Numbered from the stretch's first letter, positions 1-4,845 are shown. The stretch: DNA of 5,310 nucleotides from Massilia sp. (GCA_003484545.1 DNCF01000160.1:1-5310); one strand, 5' to 3'. Numbers and translations are program-made. Notes: a model not told the origin generated them from the sequence alone.

Positions 1-136
1 GCAGGCACTGGCGGTACCAATCGGACGAGCGCAGCACTTCGGGCGGCGCGCCGTAGACGTTGGGATAGGGCGCGGCGGCGGCCGCCTCCGCGGCCAGGAG
101 CAGGGCCAGCAGCAGTGGCCGGATCGCATGGGGCAT
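1..136 (-). CDS. Exported protein of unknown function, N-terminal 45 residues only (cut by left edge)
   Basis: I do not recognise this gene. Reading leftward from the ATG at 136-134, 45 codons stay open to the window edge. The N-terminus (MPHAIRPLLLALLLAAEAAAAA) has one basic residue (Arg6), a Leu/Ala core at residues 8-16 and a small-residue run at 18-22 suited to signal peptidase I, so the product is probably exported by Sec. The visible mature part begins PYPNVYGAPPEVLRSSDWYR and then shows a Cys at residue 44; no lipobox precedes residue 25. A good AGGAGA ribosome binding site sits 5 bp upstream, which fixes the start. The gene diverges from the MFS transporter and has a 12-bp dyad in its leader that recurs near the transporter start, so shared control is plausible. 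Function cannot be inferred from this fragment. Confidence 0.8.
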   Translation of the reverse strand, partial: MPHAIRPLLLALLLAAEAAAAAPYPNVYGAPPEVLRSSDWYRQCL

Positions 137-141
137 CGCGT

Positions 142-147
142 TCTCCT
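142..147 (-). promoter_or_regulatory. Ribosome binding site of the exported-protein gene
   Basis: On the minus strand AGGAGA is followed by 5 nt and then the ATG at 136. This is close to the ideal Shine-Dalgarno sequence and spacing. It is the main evidence that the left-edge reading frame is a real gene despite its truncation. Confidence 0.8.
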
Positions 148-155
148 AAGAAAGT

Positions 156-167
156 TTCCGTTCGGAA
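156..167. promoter_or_regulatory. Operator-like 12-bp dyad, copy 1
   Basis: The sequence TTCCG-TT-CGGAA is a perfect 5-bp-arm dyad. One base further out, AAG and CTT flank it symmetrically, so the arms extend to 9 bp with a single mismatch. It lies 20 bp upstream of the start codon of the exported-protein gene, inside its probable leader and next to the ribosome binding site. The same arms recur exactly at 637-648 and as variants at 489-500 and 653-664. It is probably a protein-binding site, but it could also be an mRNA hairpin near the ribosome binding site. The regulator is unknown. Confidence 0.5.
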
Positions 168-372
168 GCTTCAACGCTACCGCGAGCGTCCACCGGCTGT
201 GGTGACGTGGCGCAATTCGAAGGTTTCCCGCCGTGCACGGCGCCAAACTGCAAGCGTGTGCCTGCATTTGCTGCCGTGCAGCACGCAGACTGGCCCAGAC
301 CTTGTTTCGGCTGTTTTTCGCCTGCAAAAACAAGCATTGTGTCGCGCCTTGTGCAAGCGTCCGTAACAGTCT

Positions 373-400
373 TTTACACCTCTTTCCCAAAAAATAGATT
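373..400 (+). promoter_or_regulatory. Possible sigma70-type promoter
   Basis: The -35-like TTTACA (373-378, 5 of 6 to TTGACA) is followed after 16 bp by TAGATT (395-400, 4 of 6 to TATAAT). It lies at the start of the A/T-richer part of the spacer, and transcription would begin near 407. It would feed the transcript that ends at the terminator at 551-585. Such matches arise by chance in A/T-rich DNA, so confidence is low. Confidence 0.25.
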
Positions 401-437
401 GTCTGCATGCAAGAGAATCAAGACCTCATGCAGCCCT

Positions 438-465
438 GTTAACAGTTGAATTTTCGACTGTGAAC
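438..465. promoter_or_regulatory. 28-bp imperfect inverted repeat (operator or hairpin)
   Basis: The left arm GTTAACAGTTGAA (438-450) and right arm TTCGACTGTGAAC (453-465) are complementary at 11 of 13 positions around a central TT. A perfect palindrome CTGTTAACAG (436-445) overlaps the left arm. The symmetry suits a dimeric repressor site; as RNA the inner 9 bp form a stem with a very short loop. The sequence is unrelated to the TTCYG dyads of this region, so a second regulator would be needed. No regulator can be named. Confidence 0.4.
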
Positions 466-488
466 GCGACGCAACGTGCATAAATTTT

Positions 489-500
489 TTCCGCGTGGAA
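489..500. promoter_or_regulatory. Operator-like dyad, variant copy 2
   Basis: TTCCG-CG-TGGAA matches the dyad at 156-167 and 637-648 except for T instead of C at the innermost position of the right arm. With the flanking T and A runs it forms TTTTCC-gcgt-GGAAAA (487-502). It ends at the edge of the possible -35 element at 502-507, a position where a bound protein could block polymerase. Confidence 0.4.
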
Positions 501-518
501 AATGAAAAATCGCGTGGA
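492..518. repeat. Direct repeat of CGCGTGGA, 19 bp apart
   Basis: The 8-mer CGCGTGGA occurs at 492-499 and 511-518, a spacing of about two helical turns. The first copy overlaps the variant dyad at 489-500, and the pair brackets the possible -35 element at 502-507. Direct repeats on one face of the helix are a usual layout for activators that bind as tandem monomers or dimers. A chance repeat is possible. Confidence 0.35.
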
Positions 519-530
519 GATGCGTAAAAT
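502..530 (+). promoter_or_regulatory. Possible sigma70-type promoter just before the orphan terminator
   Basis: ATGAAA (502-507, 4 of 6 to TTGACA), a 17-bp spacer and TAAAAT (525-530, 5 of 6 to TATAAT) give a reasonable promoter with a start near 537. It is only about 15 bp before the terminator stem, so it would make an RNA of about 50 nt unless the terminator is read through. Confidence 0.35.
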
Positions 531-550
531 TGCCTCCCATCAGCTTCCTG

Positions 551-585
551 ACGCCAACTTATTTTTCGGTTGGCGTTTGTTTTTT
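551..585 (+). terminator. Rho-independent terminator with no upstream protein gene
   Basis: The stem ACGCCAAC (551-558) pairs perfectly with GTTGGCGT (569-576), with a T.G pair extending it inward. The loop is about 8 nt and T-rich, and the stem is followed by TTTGTTTTTTC (576-586). It has the stem plus T-tract form of an intrinsic terminator on the plus strand only, because the opposite side lacks a T-run. It lies about 135 bp before the transporter start codon, so it would end an upstream RNA or attenuate the transporter leader. Confidence 0.7.
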
Positions 586-636
586 CTGCCCCAGTTGGCA
601 GTCAGTCACGAACGGCAGAGCAGTAAAAAATATTTC

Positions 637-664
637 TTCCGGACGGAAACTTTTCTGTCCAGAA
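637..664. promoter_or_regulatory. Tandem operator-like dyads, copies 3 and 4, upstream of the MFS gene
   Basis: TTCCG-GA-CGGAA (637-648) and TTCTG-TC-CAGAA (653-664) are both perfect 5-bp-arm dyads, 16 bp apart centre to centre. Together they form a larger imperfect palindrome of 28 bp centred at 650/651 (12 of 14 positions symmetric). They lie 56-83 bp upstream of the transporter start codon, just after the A/T-rich run at 624-635. The layout suggests two adjacent dimers of one repressor. A structured mRNA leader is the alternative: GGACGGAAA and TTTCTGTCC also pair as RNA. Confidence 0.55.
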
Positions 665-719
665 CGAACTCTTAGGAAACACCTGCTAAGACAGGCTCTT
701 ACAAATCGACTCATACCAA

Positions 720-1910
720 ATGCAAAACACTGTTCCAGCTGTTACCGCTCCGATCACCGCTACTGTCGCCGTCTCGCGCCGCAGCAAAGTTTTCGCGCAA
801 GTGCAACAACTCTCGCTGCCGGTGATGTTCACCCTGTTCGGCGTGATCATGGGGTCGTGGGCCGGCCGCATCCCGGCCATGGCCGCGCGCCTGAACATTT
901 CGCATTCGTCCCTGTCGATGGTGCTGCTGTGCGGCGGTATCGGCGCCCTGCTGTCGTTCCCGGTCTCGTCTTTCCTGATGGGCCGCTTCGGCGCCCGCAG
1001 GACCATGCTGTACTCGGGCCTGGCCCTGCTGGCCGTGCTGGTCTCGATCGGCATTGCCCCGACCGTCCCGGCCGTGATGGGCGCCGTGCTGATGCTCGGC
1101 ATTACCGCCAGCACCTATGACGTCGCCATGAACGCCGCCGCGAGCAAGCGCGAAAAGGCCACCGGCAAGTCGGAAATGTCGATGCTGCACGGCCTGGCCT
1201 GCGCCGGCGGCCTGGCCGGCGCCACCCTGGGTAGCGTCATGGCCGGCATGAAGGTCGCCCCGGCGATTCACTTCATGATGGTGGCCGGTCCCCTGGCCGC
1301 GGTCCTGTGGGCTGCTTCGCAGGTCCTGAACGTCTCGGACGAAGCCGAAAAGGTCGAGAAGAAGAAATTCGCCCTGCCGCGCGGTCCGCTGGCACTGCTG
1401 GGCCTGCTGGGCTTCCTGGGCTCGATGTCGGAAGGCTCGATCGCCGACTGGAGCGGCGTGTTCCTGAAAGAGCACTTCAATGCCACCGACGGCCTGGCGC
1501 CGCTGGCCCTGTCCTGCTTCTCGGTCATGATGCTGCTGTCGCGCCTGGTCGGCGACAAGCTGAAGGCCCGCTTCGGCGCCCAGCGCCTGGTGACCATCGG
1601 CGCCGTCGTCTCCGCCCTGGGCCTGTTCTTCGCGGTGCTGGCGCCGAGCGCCCACGCCGCACTGGGTGGCTTCGCGGTCGCCGGCCTGGGCCTGTCGCTG
1701 CTGTTCCCGTTCGTGTTCAGCGCCGCCGGCGCCCAGGGCCCGATCGCCCTGGCAGGCGTGGCCAGCATGGCCTACAGCGGCACCCTGATGGGTCCGCCGG
1801 TGATCGGCGCCATCGCCAGCCACGTCGGCATGCAGATGGCCATCGGCTACGTCGGCATCCTGTCGATCGTGATCGCGCTGGTTGCTAGCCGCACCAAGCT
1901 GCTCAAATAA
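720..1910 (+). CDS. MFS transporter, YbjJ-like, 12 membrane helices
   Basis: This is a 396-residue inner-membrane protein of the major facilitator superfamily. Twelve hydrophobic segments can be placed at about 33-53, 65-87, 97-112, 117-137, 154-176, 182-200, 223-244, 260-279, 289-308, 314-335, 345-365 and 370-390, with a charged central loop at 201-222 (KVEKKK). Loop 2-3 carries GRFGARR (88-94) and its mirror in the second half reads GDKLKARFGAQR. The motifs GSWAGRIPA, SMLHG (154-158), SEGSIADW (237-244) and GLGLSLLFPFVFSAA match E. coli YbjJ as I recall it; the YbjJ substrate is not established to my knowledge. The first 30 residues are a hydrophilic extension. The start at 720 is the only ATG before helix 1 and an in-frame stop lies at 687-689, yet no Shine-Dalgarno sequence precedes it. 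The gene is convergent with the AraC-type regulator and divergent from the exported-protein gene. Substrate unknown; efflux of a small molecule is a guess. Confidence 0.92.
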   Translation: MQNTVPAVTAPITATVAVSRRSKVFAQVQQLSLPVMFTLFGVIMGSWAGRIPAMAARLNISHSSLSMVLLCGGIGALLSFPVSSFLMGRFGARRTMLYSGLALLAVLVSIGIAPTVPAVMGAVLMLGITASTYDVAMNAAASKREKATGKSEMSMLHGLACAGGLAGATLGSVMAGMKVAPAIHFMMVAGPLAAVLWAASQVLNVSDEAEKVEKKKFALPRGPLALLGLLGFLGSMSEGSIADWSGVFLKEHFNATDGLAPLALSCFSVMMLLSRLVGDKLKARFGAQRLVTIGAVVSALGLFFAVLAPSAHAALGGFAVAGLGLSLLFPFVFSAAGAQGPIALAGVASMAYSGTLMGPPVIGAIASHVGMQMAIGYVGILSIVIALVASRTKLLK

Positions 1911-1930
1911 TCTCGCACGCTCGTTAATTA

Positions 1931-1963
1931 GCGGCGCCGGTCACTCGACCGGCGCTGCGTCTT
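1931..1963 (+). terminator. Hairpin between convergent MFS and AraC genes, probable terminator
   Basis: GCGGCGCCGGT (1931-1941) pairs with ACCGGCGCTGC (1948-1958) over 11 positions, one of them a G.T pair, around a 6-nt loop. A short TCTTT follows on the plus side. It starts 20 bp after the transporter stop codon. The TGA stop of the minus-strand regulator (1943-1941) lies at the loop edge, so the stem overlaps the end of that gene. The T-run is weak, so termination efficiency is uncertain; a stem this GC-rich could slow polymerase from both sides. Confidence 0.5.
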
Positions 1964-2771
1964 TCAGCCACTGCCGTGGCGACACTCCCACCATCGTCGT
2001 GAACGCCCGCGTGAATGCGGGCGCGCTCGTATAGCCGGCCTCGGCACTGACCACCTTCACCGGCAAGCCCTTGCGCAGCAGGTTCTGCGCCAGCCCGATG
2101 CGCCAGCGCGTCAGGTATTCGCCGGGCGGCATGCCCACCACGTTGCGGAAGTGCTCGGTGAAACGGGCACGCGACATGCAGGCCAGGCGCGCCAGCGATG
2201 CCAGCTGCCAGGGTTCCTGCGGCCGCTCGTGGATCGCGGCCAGGGCCAGCGACAACTGGCGGTCGGCCAGCCCGGCCAGCAGGCCCACCGACAGTTCTCC
2301 CTGCTCGAATTCGCGGCGCAGCATCTGGATCATCAGCACGTCGCACAGGCGGTCGAGGATCACGTCGCGCCCCTGGTTCGGGCAGGATGCTTCGGTGAAC
2401 AGCAGATCGAGCGTCTGGCGCAGCGCGTCCATGCCGGCCAGCGGCTGGTACAGGCATTCGGGCAGGGCGCGCGCCAGCGGATTGGCGCCGCCGTCCTCGA
2501 AGCGGATGTGGGCGCACAGCAGGGTGGCGCTGGCGCCGTCCGGGACTTCCAGCGTGTGGGCGCTGCCGCGCGGGTAGAACACCATGGCCGGCTCGTCCAC
2601 GCGCAGCGGCGCGGCGCCGTCGCGCCGGAAGACCACGGGTCCGGAGCGCACCAGGTGCAGTTGTCCGGAAGTGTCGTCGTGGGGGAAGGCGTTGGCGTCG
2701 CAGTAGACGCCATTGAAAAATACCTGCGCGCGAAAGGAATAGCGGCCGACCAGCGAGGAGATCTTGTCCAT
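1941..2771 (-). CDS. AraC-family transcriptional regulator with N-terminal cupin sensor domain
   Basis: The 276-residue protein has the two-part layout of AraC regulators. Residues 1 to about 170 form a cupin-like sensor domain of the Cupin_6 type (MDKISSLV start, then FFNGVYCDANAFPHDD and LRVDEPAMVFYPRGSAHTLE). Residues 172-271 hold the paired helix-turn-helix DNA-binding domain: the first at about 187-212 (WQLASLARLACMSRARFTEHF) is followed by VGMPPGEYLTRWRI, and the second at about 238-261 by GVSPRQWL. All elements of the signature are intact. The start at 2771 is supported by GGAG just upstream. The family binds direct-repeat sites and usually responds to a small ligand held in the cupin domain; the ligand here is unknown. 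The gene lies 150 bp downstream of the GH2 glycosidase on the same strand and converges with the transporter, so either may be its target (inference). Confidence 0.93.
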   Translation of the reverse strand: MDKISSLVGRYSFRAQVFFNGVYCDANAFPHDDTSGQLHLVRSGPVVFRRDGAAPLRVDEPAMVFYPRGSAHTLEVPDGASATLLCAHIRFEDGGANPLARALPECLYQPLAGMDALRQTLDLLFTEASCPNQGRDVILDRLCDVLMIQMLRREFEQGELSVGLLAGLADRQLSLALAAIHERPQEPWQLASLARLACMSRARFTEHFRNVVGMPPGEYLTRWRIGLAQNLLRKGLPVKVVSAEAGYTSAPAFTRAFTTMVGVSPRQWLKDAAPVE

Positions 2772-2774
2772 AAG

Positions 2775-2778
2775 CTCC
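2775..2778 (-). promoter_or_regulatory. Ribosome binding site of the AraC-type regulator
   Basis: GGAG on the minus strand lies 3 nt before the ATG at 2771. Spacing is short but workable, and it supports this start. No good promoter could be assigned between here and 2850. Confidence 0.5.
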
Positions 2779-2780
2779 GA

Positions 2781-2812
2781 TTTGACGATTTTGCTGGTCT
2801 ATTCTGGACGAT
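2781..2812. repeat. Repeated GACGAT elements in the regulator's upstream region
   Basis: TTTGACGAT occurs at 2781-2789 and again exactly at 2907-2915, 126 bp apart, with a variant CTGGACGAT at 2804-2812. The first two lie directly before the regulator's ribosome binding site. AraC-family proteins often bind direct repeats near their own promoter, so these could be autoregulatory sites. The repeats are short and chance is not excluded. Confidence 0.25.
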
Positions 2813-2862
2813 CTGCAAAGTTTTGAGAAGCGAATCGTGTGTTATGTGCCAAACGAAGCGCG

Positions 2863-2888
2863 CCGCCGCCCTGATACCGCGGCGGCGG
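2863..2888 (-). terminator. GC-only hairpin between the GH2 and AraC genes, weak terminator candidate
   Basis: CCGCCGCC (2863-2870) pairs perfectly with GGCGGCGG (2881-2888) around a 10-nt loop. On the minus strand, where it would follow the glycosidase, only a broken T-run (CTTCGTTT) comes after it. It may partly separate glycosidase and regulator transcription, or simply be a structured spacer. Confidence 0.35.
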
Positions 2889-2921
2889 ACCTCGTTATTC
2901 GCGCTTTTTGACGATGCCGCG

Positions 2922-4706
2922 CTAGGCGTCCGGCCACAGGCTGCGGTGCAGGTCGGCCACCTGTTCCGGCGGCAGGCGCGGCACGCGCGCCGTCGTGAGC
3001 AGGCCGTTCTGCTCGTGCTCGACGTCGGTCAGCTGGGTGTAGCACAGCCCGGCCAGGAAGGGCAGCGAGGCCAGGCCCTGCATCAGCGTGCGGTAGCGCT
3101 GCGCCAGCTCGTCCTCGTTGCGCACGTTGCCGTAGTGGTCGTACAGGCGGTCGCGGCGGCGCTCCGGTCCTTCCGGCACCAGCAGGTAGCCGCCGACTTC
3201 GGAAAACACGATCGGCTGGCCACGGTACTGGGCGCCGGCCAGGAACAGTTCGCGTGCCTTGTGCCAGCCCGTTTCCGGCGGCAGCCCGGTGAGCAGGGTG
3301 CTGGCGTAGCGTTCCAGCAGCTTCTCGACCGGGTGCGAGTAATCGTGGATGGTGCAGATGTCGGTCACATCCGTGTGCTGCCAGCCGTCGTTGTCGATCA
3401 CCGGGCGCGTCGGGTCGACCAGCCGCGTGCGCGCCACCATCCGTTCGAGGAAATCGTGCTGGTGCGGGTGGCGCGTCAGTTCGGGGAAGCCGAAGCTCTC
3501 GACCACCGGCACCCAGGCCACGATCGAGGGGTGGTTGGCGTCGCGCACGACGGCGCGCAGCCACTCCAGTTCGAGCCGCTCTTCCGACTCCTCGGACCAG
3601 GAGCGCGCGTTCGGCATCTCTTCCCATACCATCAGGCCCAGCACGTCGCACCAGTAGAGCCAGCGCTCGTGCTCGATCTTCTGGTGCTTGCGCACGCCGT
3701 TGAAGCCGAAGCGCTTGGCCCATTCGACGTCGGCGCGCAGCGCCTCGTCCGAGGGCGCGGCGAGCAGGGTGTCGGGCCAGTAGCCCTGGTCGAGCGCCAT
3801 CAGGAGGAAGGTGCGCTTGCCGTTCAGGTGGAAGAAGCCATCCTTCAGCTCGATCGAGCGCAGGCCGGTATAGGCCTCGACGCTGTCGACCGGCTGGCCG
3901 CGGTGCAGCAGGCGTACGCGCAGCTTGTACAGGTGCGGCGCGTTGGGCGACCAGGCCTGCGGGTCGGGCACCAGGGTGCGCAGGTCGAGGCTGGCGCCGC
4001 GGCTGCTGGCGCGCGCCTGGGCGCAGACCGTTTCCGAATCGAGCCCGTCCAGCACGTCGAGCTCGGCTTCCCAGTCGCTGGCCGGGCCGTGCAGGTGCAC
4101 CGTCAGCGCCAGCCTGCCGTCCGGATGGGATTCGGTGATGCGCAGGTGGTCGATGCGCAGCGCCGGCACCGGCTCGAGCCAGACGTTCTGCCAGATGCCG
4201 CTGGTGCAGTAGTAGTAGATCCGCACCGGCGTGCCCGAGGACGACTGCTTGCCGCGCGGCTGGTAGGGATCCTGGCGGTCCTCGACGCGTACCGTGACGC
4301 GGTTGGCGCCGCTTTTCAGGTAGGGCGCGATGTCGAACGAGAAGGGCACGTGGCCGCCGCGGTTGCGGCCGGCGACGCGGCCGTTGACCCAGACGTCGGC
4401 GCGGTAGTCGACCGCGCCGAAGTGCAGCAGCAGGGAACCGTAGTCCCAGCCGGCGGGCACCTCGAAGCTGCGGCTGTACCACATGACCTCGTGGATGTCG
4501 CGGCTGCCGATGCCGGAAGCGTTCGATTGGTAGGGGAAGGGCGTCAGGATCCGCTGGGGCAGTGCGCGTCCGTCGAACCAGCGCTCGGCCATGCCGGCGT
4601 TGGCGTCGTCGAAGGCGAACTCCCACCAGCCGTCGAGACTTGCCCACTGCTGGCGCACCATCTGCGGGCGCGGATGATGGGCACGGGGGTCTTCGAAAGT
4701 GCGCAT
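2922..4706 (-). CDS. Glycoside hydrolase family 2 protein (beta-galactosidase/beta-glucuronidase-like) with altered acid/base motif
   Basis: The 594-residue product has the GH2 order: a jelly-roll sugar-binding domain (about 11-183, with HPRPQMVRQQWASLDG and VDYRADVWVNG), an immunoglobulin-like domain (about 184-283) and a TIM barrel (about 286-580, with KDGFFHLNGKR, GFNGVRKHQK and VWEEMPN). The late barrel motif CYTQLTDVEHEQNG (555-568) is typical. The nucleophile is Glu503 in FSEVGG. The acid/base is Glu403 in WVPVVESFG, where GH2 enzymes normally have Asn-Glu; here Val402 replaces the Asn. There is no signal peptide, so it is cytoplasmic. The family hydrolyses terminal beta-linked sugars with retention; the substrate here is unknown. 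The start is uncertain: ATG at 4706 is preferred because the family homology begins soon after. An ATG at 4745 and a GTG at 4772 are in frame; the GTG overlaps the likely -10 element. None has a good ribosome binding site. Confidence 0.9.
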   Translation of the reverse strand: MRTFEDPRAHHPRPQMVRQQWASLDGWWEFAFDDANAGMAERWFDGRALPQRILTPFPYQSNASGIGSRDIHEVMWYSRSFEVPAGWDYGSLLLHFGAVDYRADVWVNGRVAGRNRGGHVPFSFDIAPYLKSGANRVTVRVEDRQDPYQPRGKQSSSGTPVRIYYYCTSGIWQNVWLEPVPALRIDHLRITESHPDGRLALTVHLHGPASDWEAELDVLDGLDSETVCAQARASSRGASLDLRTLVPDPQAWSPNAPHLYKLRVRLLHRGQPVDSVEAYTGLRSIELKDGFFHLNGKRTFLLMALDQGYWPDTLLAAPSDEALRADVEWAKRFGFNGVRKHQKIEHERWLYWCDVLGLMVWEEMPNARSWSEESEERLELEWLRAVVRDANHPSIVAWVPVVESFGFPELTRHPHQHDFLERMVARTRLVDPTRPVIDNDGWQHTDVTDICTIHDYSHPVEKLLERYASTLLTGLPPETGWHKARELFLAGAQYRGQPIVFSEVGGYLLVPEGPERRRDRLYDHYGNVRNEDELAQRYRTLMQGLASLPFLAGLCYTQLTDVEHEQNGLLTTARVPRLPPEQVADLHRSLWPDA

Positions 4707-4765
4707 GATGGGGATACAACCATGGTGGGGGGAAGGGGACTGCATATTGTTTTGCGCTCGCTTAA

Positions 4766-4794
4766 AGTACACCCCAAGGCCGCAGAACTTTCAA
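4766..4794 (-). promoter_or_regulatory. Probable sigma70-type promoter of the GH2 gene
   Basis: On the minus strand TTGAAA (4794-4789, 5 of 6 to TTGACA), a 17-bp spacer and TGTACT (4771-4766, 4 of 6 to TATAAT) place a transcript start near 4759. That rules out the GTG at 4772 as start codon and leaves the ATGs at 4745 and 4706. CCAAGG/CCTTGG half-sites flank the -35 element (4774-4779 and 4800-4805). Confidence 0.4.
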
Positions 4795-4799
4795 GTCCC

Positions 4800-4834
4800 C
4801 CTTGGCCTCCAAGGATGAGCCGAGCAAGGGCTCG
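4800..4834 (+). other. Small hairpins in the leader of the DUF4254 gene
   Basis: CCTTGG (4800-4805) can pair with CCAAGG at 4809-4814 (3-nt loop) or at 4774-4779. Next to it CGAGC (4821-4825) pairs with GCTCG (4830-4834) around an AAGG loop. No T-run follows. They may shape the leader RNA or be protein sites; a function is not demonstrated. Confidence 0.25.
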
Positions 4835-4840
4835 CACGAC

Positions 4841-4845
4841 GGAGG
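4841..4845 (+). promoter_or_regulatory. Ribosome binding site that decides the DUF4254 start
   Basis: GGAGG lies 5 bp before the ATG at 4851, a near-ideal arrangement. An in-frame ATG at 4815 has only AAGG directly abutting it, too close to serve, so 4851 is preferred. Confidence 0.75.

Larger units (their letters stand above)
407..586 (+). ncRNA. Candidate small RNA or terminated leader upstream of the MFS gene
   Basis: A well-formed intrinsic terminator at 551-585 closes a plus-strand stretch without a credible protein gene, so something non-coding may end there. The 5' end is uncertain: a promoter at 373-400 would give about 180 nt and one at 502-530 about 50 nt. The longer form contains a hairpin from the 438-465 inverted repeat, an A/U-rich stretch with a TTTTCC/GGAAAA stem, then a single-stranded TTGCCTCCCAT that could pair with Shine-Dalgarno sequences, then the terminator. 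No known RNA family is recognised. The alternative is an attenuated leader of the transporter gene, but I found no antiterminator upstream of the terminator stem. Confidence 0.3.
137..719. other. 583-bp divergent intergenic region with several dyads and an orphan terminator
   Basis: No convincing protein gene lies here; the open frames have poor composition, no ribosome binding site and no recognisable motif. Contents from left to right: the leader and ribosome binding site of the minus-strand gene with dyad 156-167; a perfect 12-bp palindrome GCCGTGCACGGC at 230-241; a TGCTGC/GCAGCA hairpin at 269-283; an A/T stem TGTTTTT/AAAAACA at 312-332; a 9-mer TGCAAGCGT repeated at 249-257 and 352-360; a 28-bp inverted repeat at 438-465; dyad 489-500 with CGCGTGGA direct repeats; weak promoters; a plus-strand terminator at 551-585; tandem dyads at 637-664; and small competing hairpins at 670-695 just before the transporter. 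From about 366 on the region is clearly more A/T-rich than the genes. Confidence 0.75.

Noticed and set aside
407..442. An 11-codon open frame as a possible leader peptide (MQENQDLMQPC)
   Set aside because: No ribosome binding site precedes it, and there is no run of regulatory codons linked to the downstream terminator.
207..449. Plus-strand open frame of 80 codons in the spacer
   Set aside because: There is no ribosome binding site, it is Cys/Ser/Lys-rich without a motif, and its codon use is unlike the real genes.
553..599. GCCAACT (553-559) pairing with AGTTGGC (593-599) as an antiterminator for the 551-585 terminator
   Set aside because: The alternative partner lies downstream of the terminator and would be transcribed after termination has been decided, so it cannot work as a classical antiterminator.
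595..629. Promoter made of TTGGCA (595-600) and TAAAAA (624-629)
   Set aside because: The spacer would be 23 bp, far outside the 16-18 bp range, although the -35 match is good.
530..1120. Plus-strand open frame of 196 codons starting in the spacer
   Set aside because: It runs through the terminator and most of its length is an out-of-frame reading of the MFS gene (Arg/Pro/Gly-rich). It has no ribosome binding site.
711..1823. Minus-strand open frame of 370 codons antisense to the MFS gene
   Set aside because: It is rich in Gln, His, Gly, Ala and Arg, lacks recognisable motifs and lies antisense to a well-supported membrane protein.
2842..4719. Minus-strand open frame of 625 codons overlapping the GH2 gene
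   Set aside because: Its translation is dominated by Arg, Ala, Pro and Gly with no domain motifs, a typical out-of-frame shadow in GC-rich DNA. The overlapping GH2 frame has clear conserved motifs.
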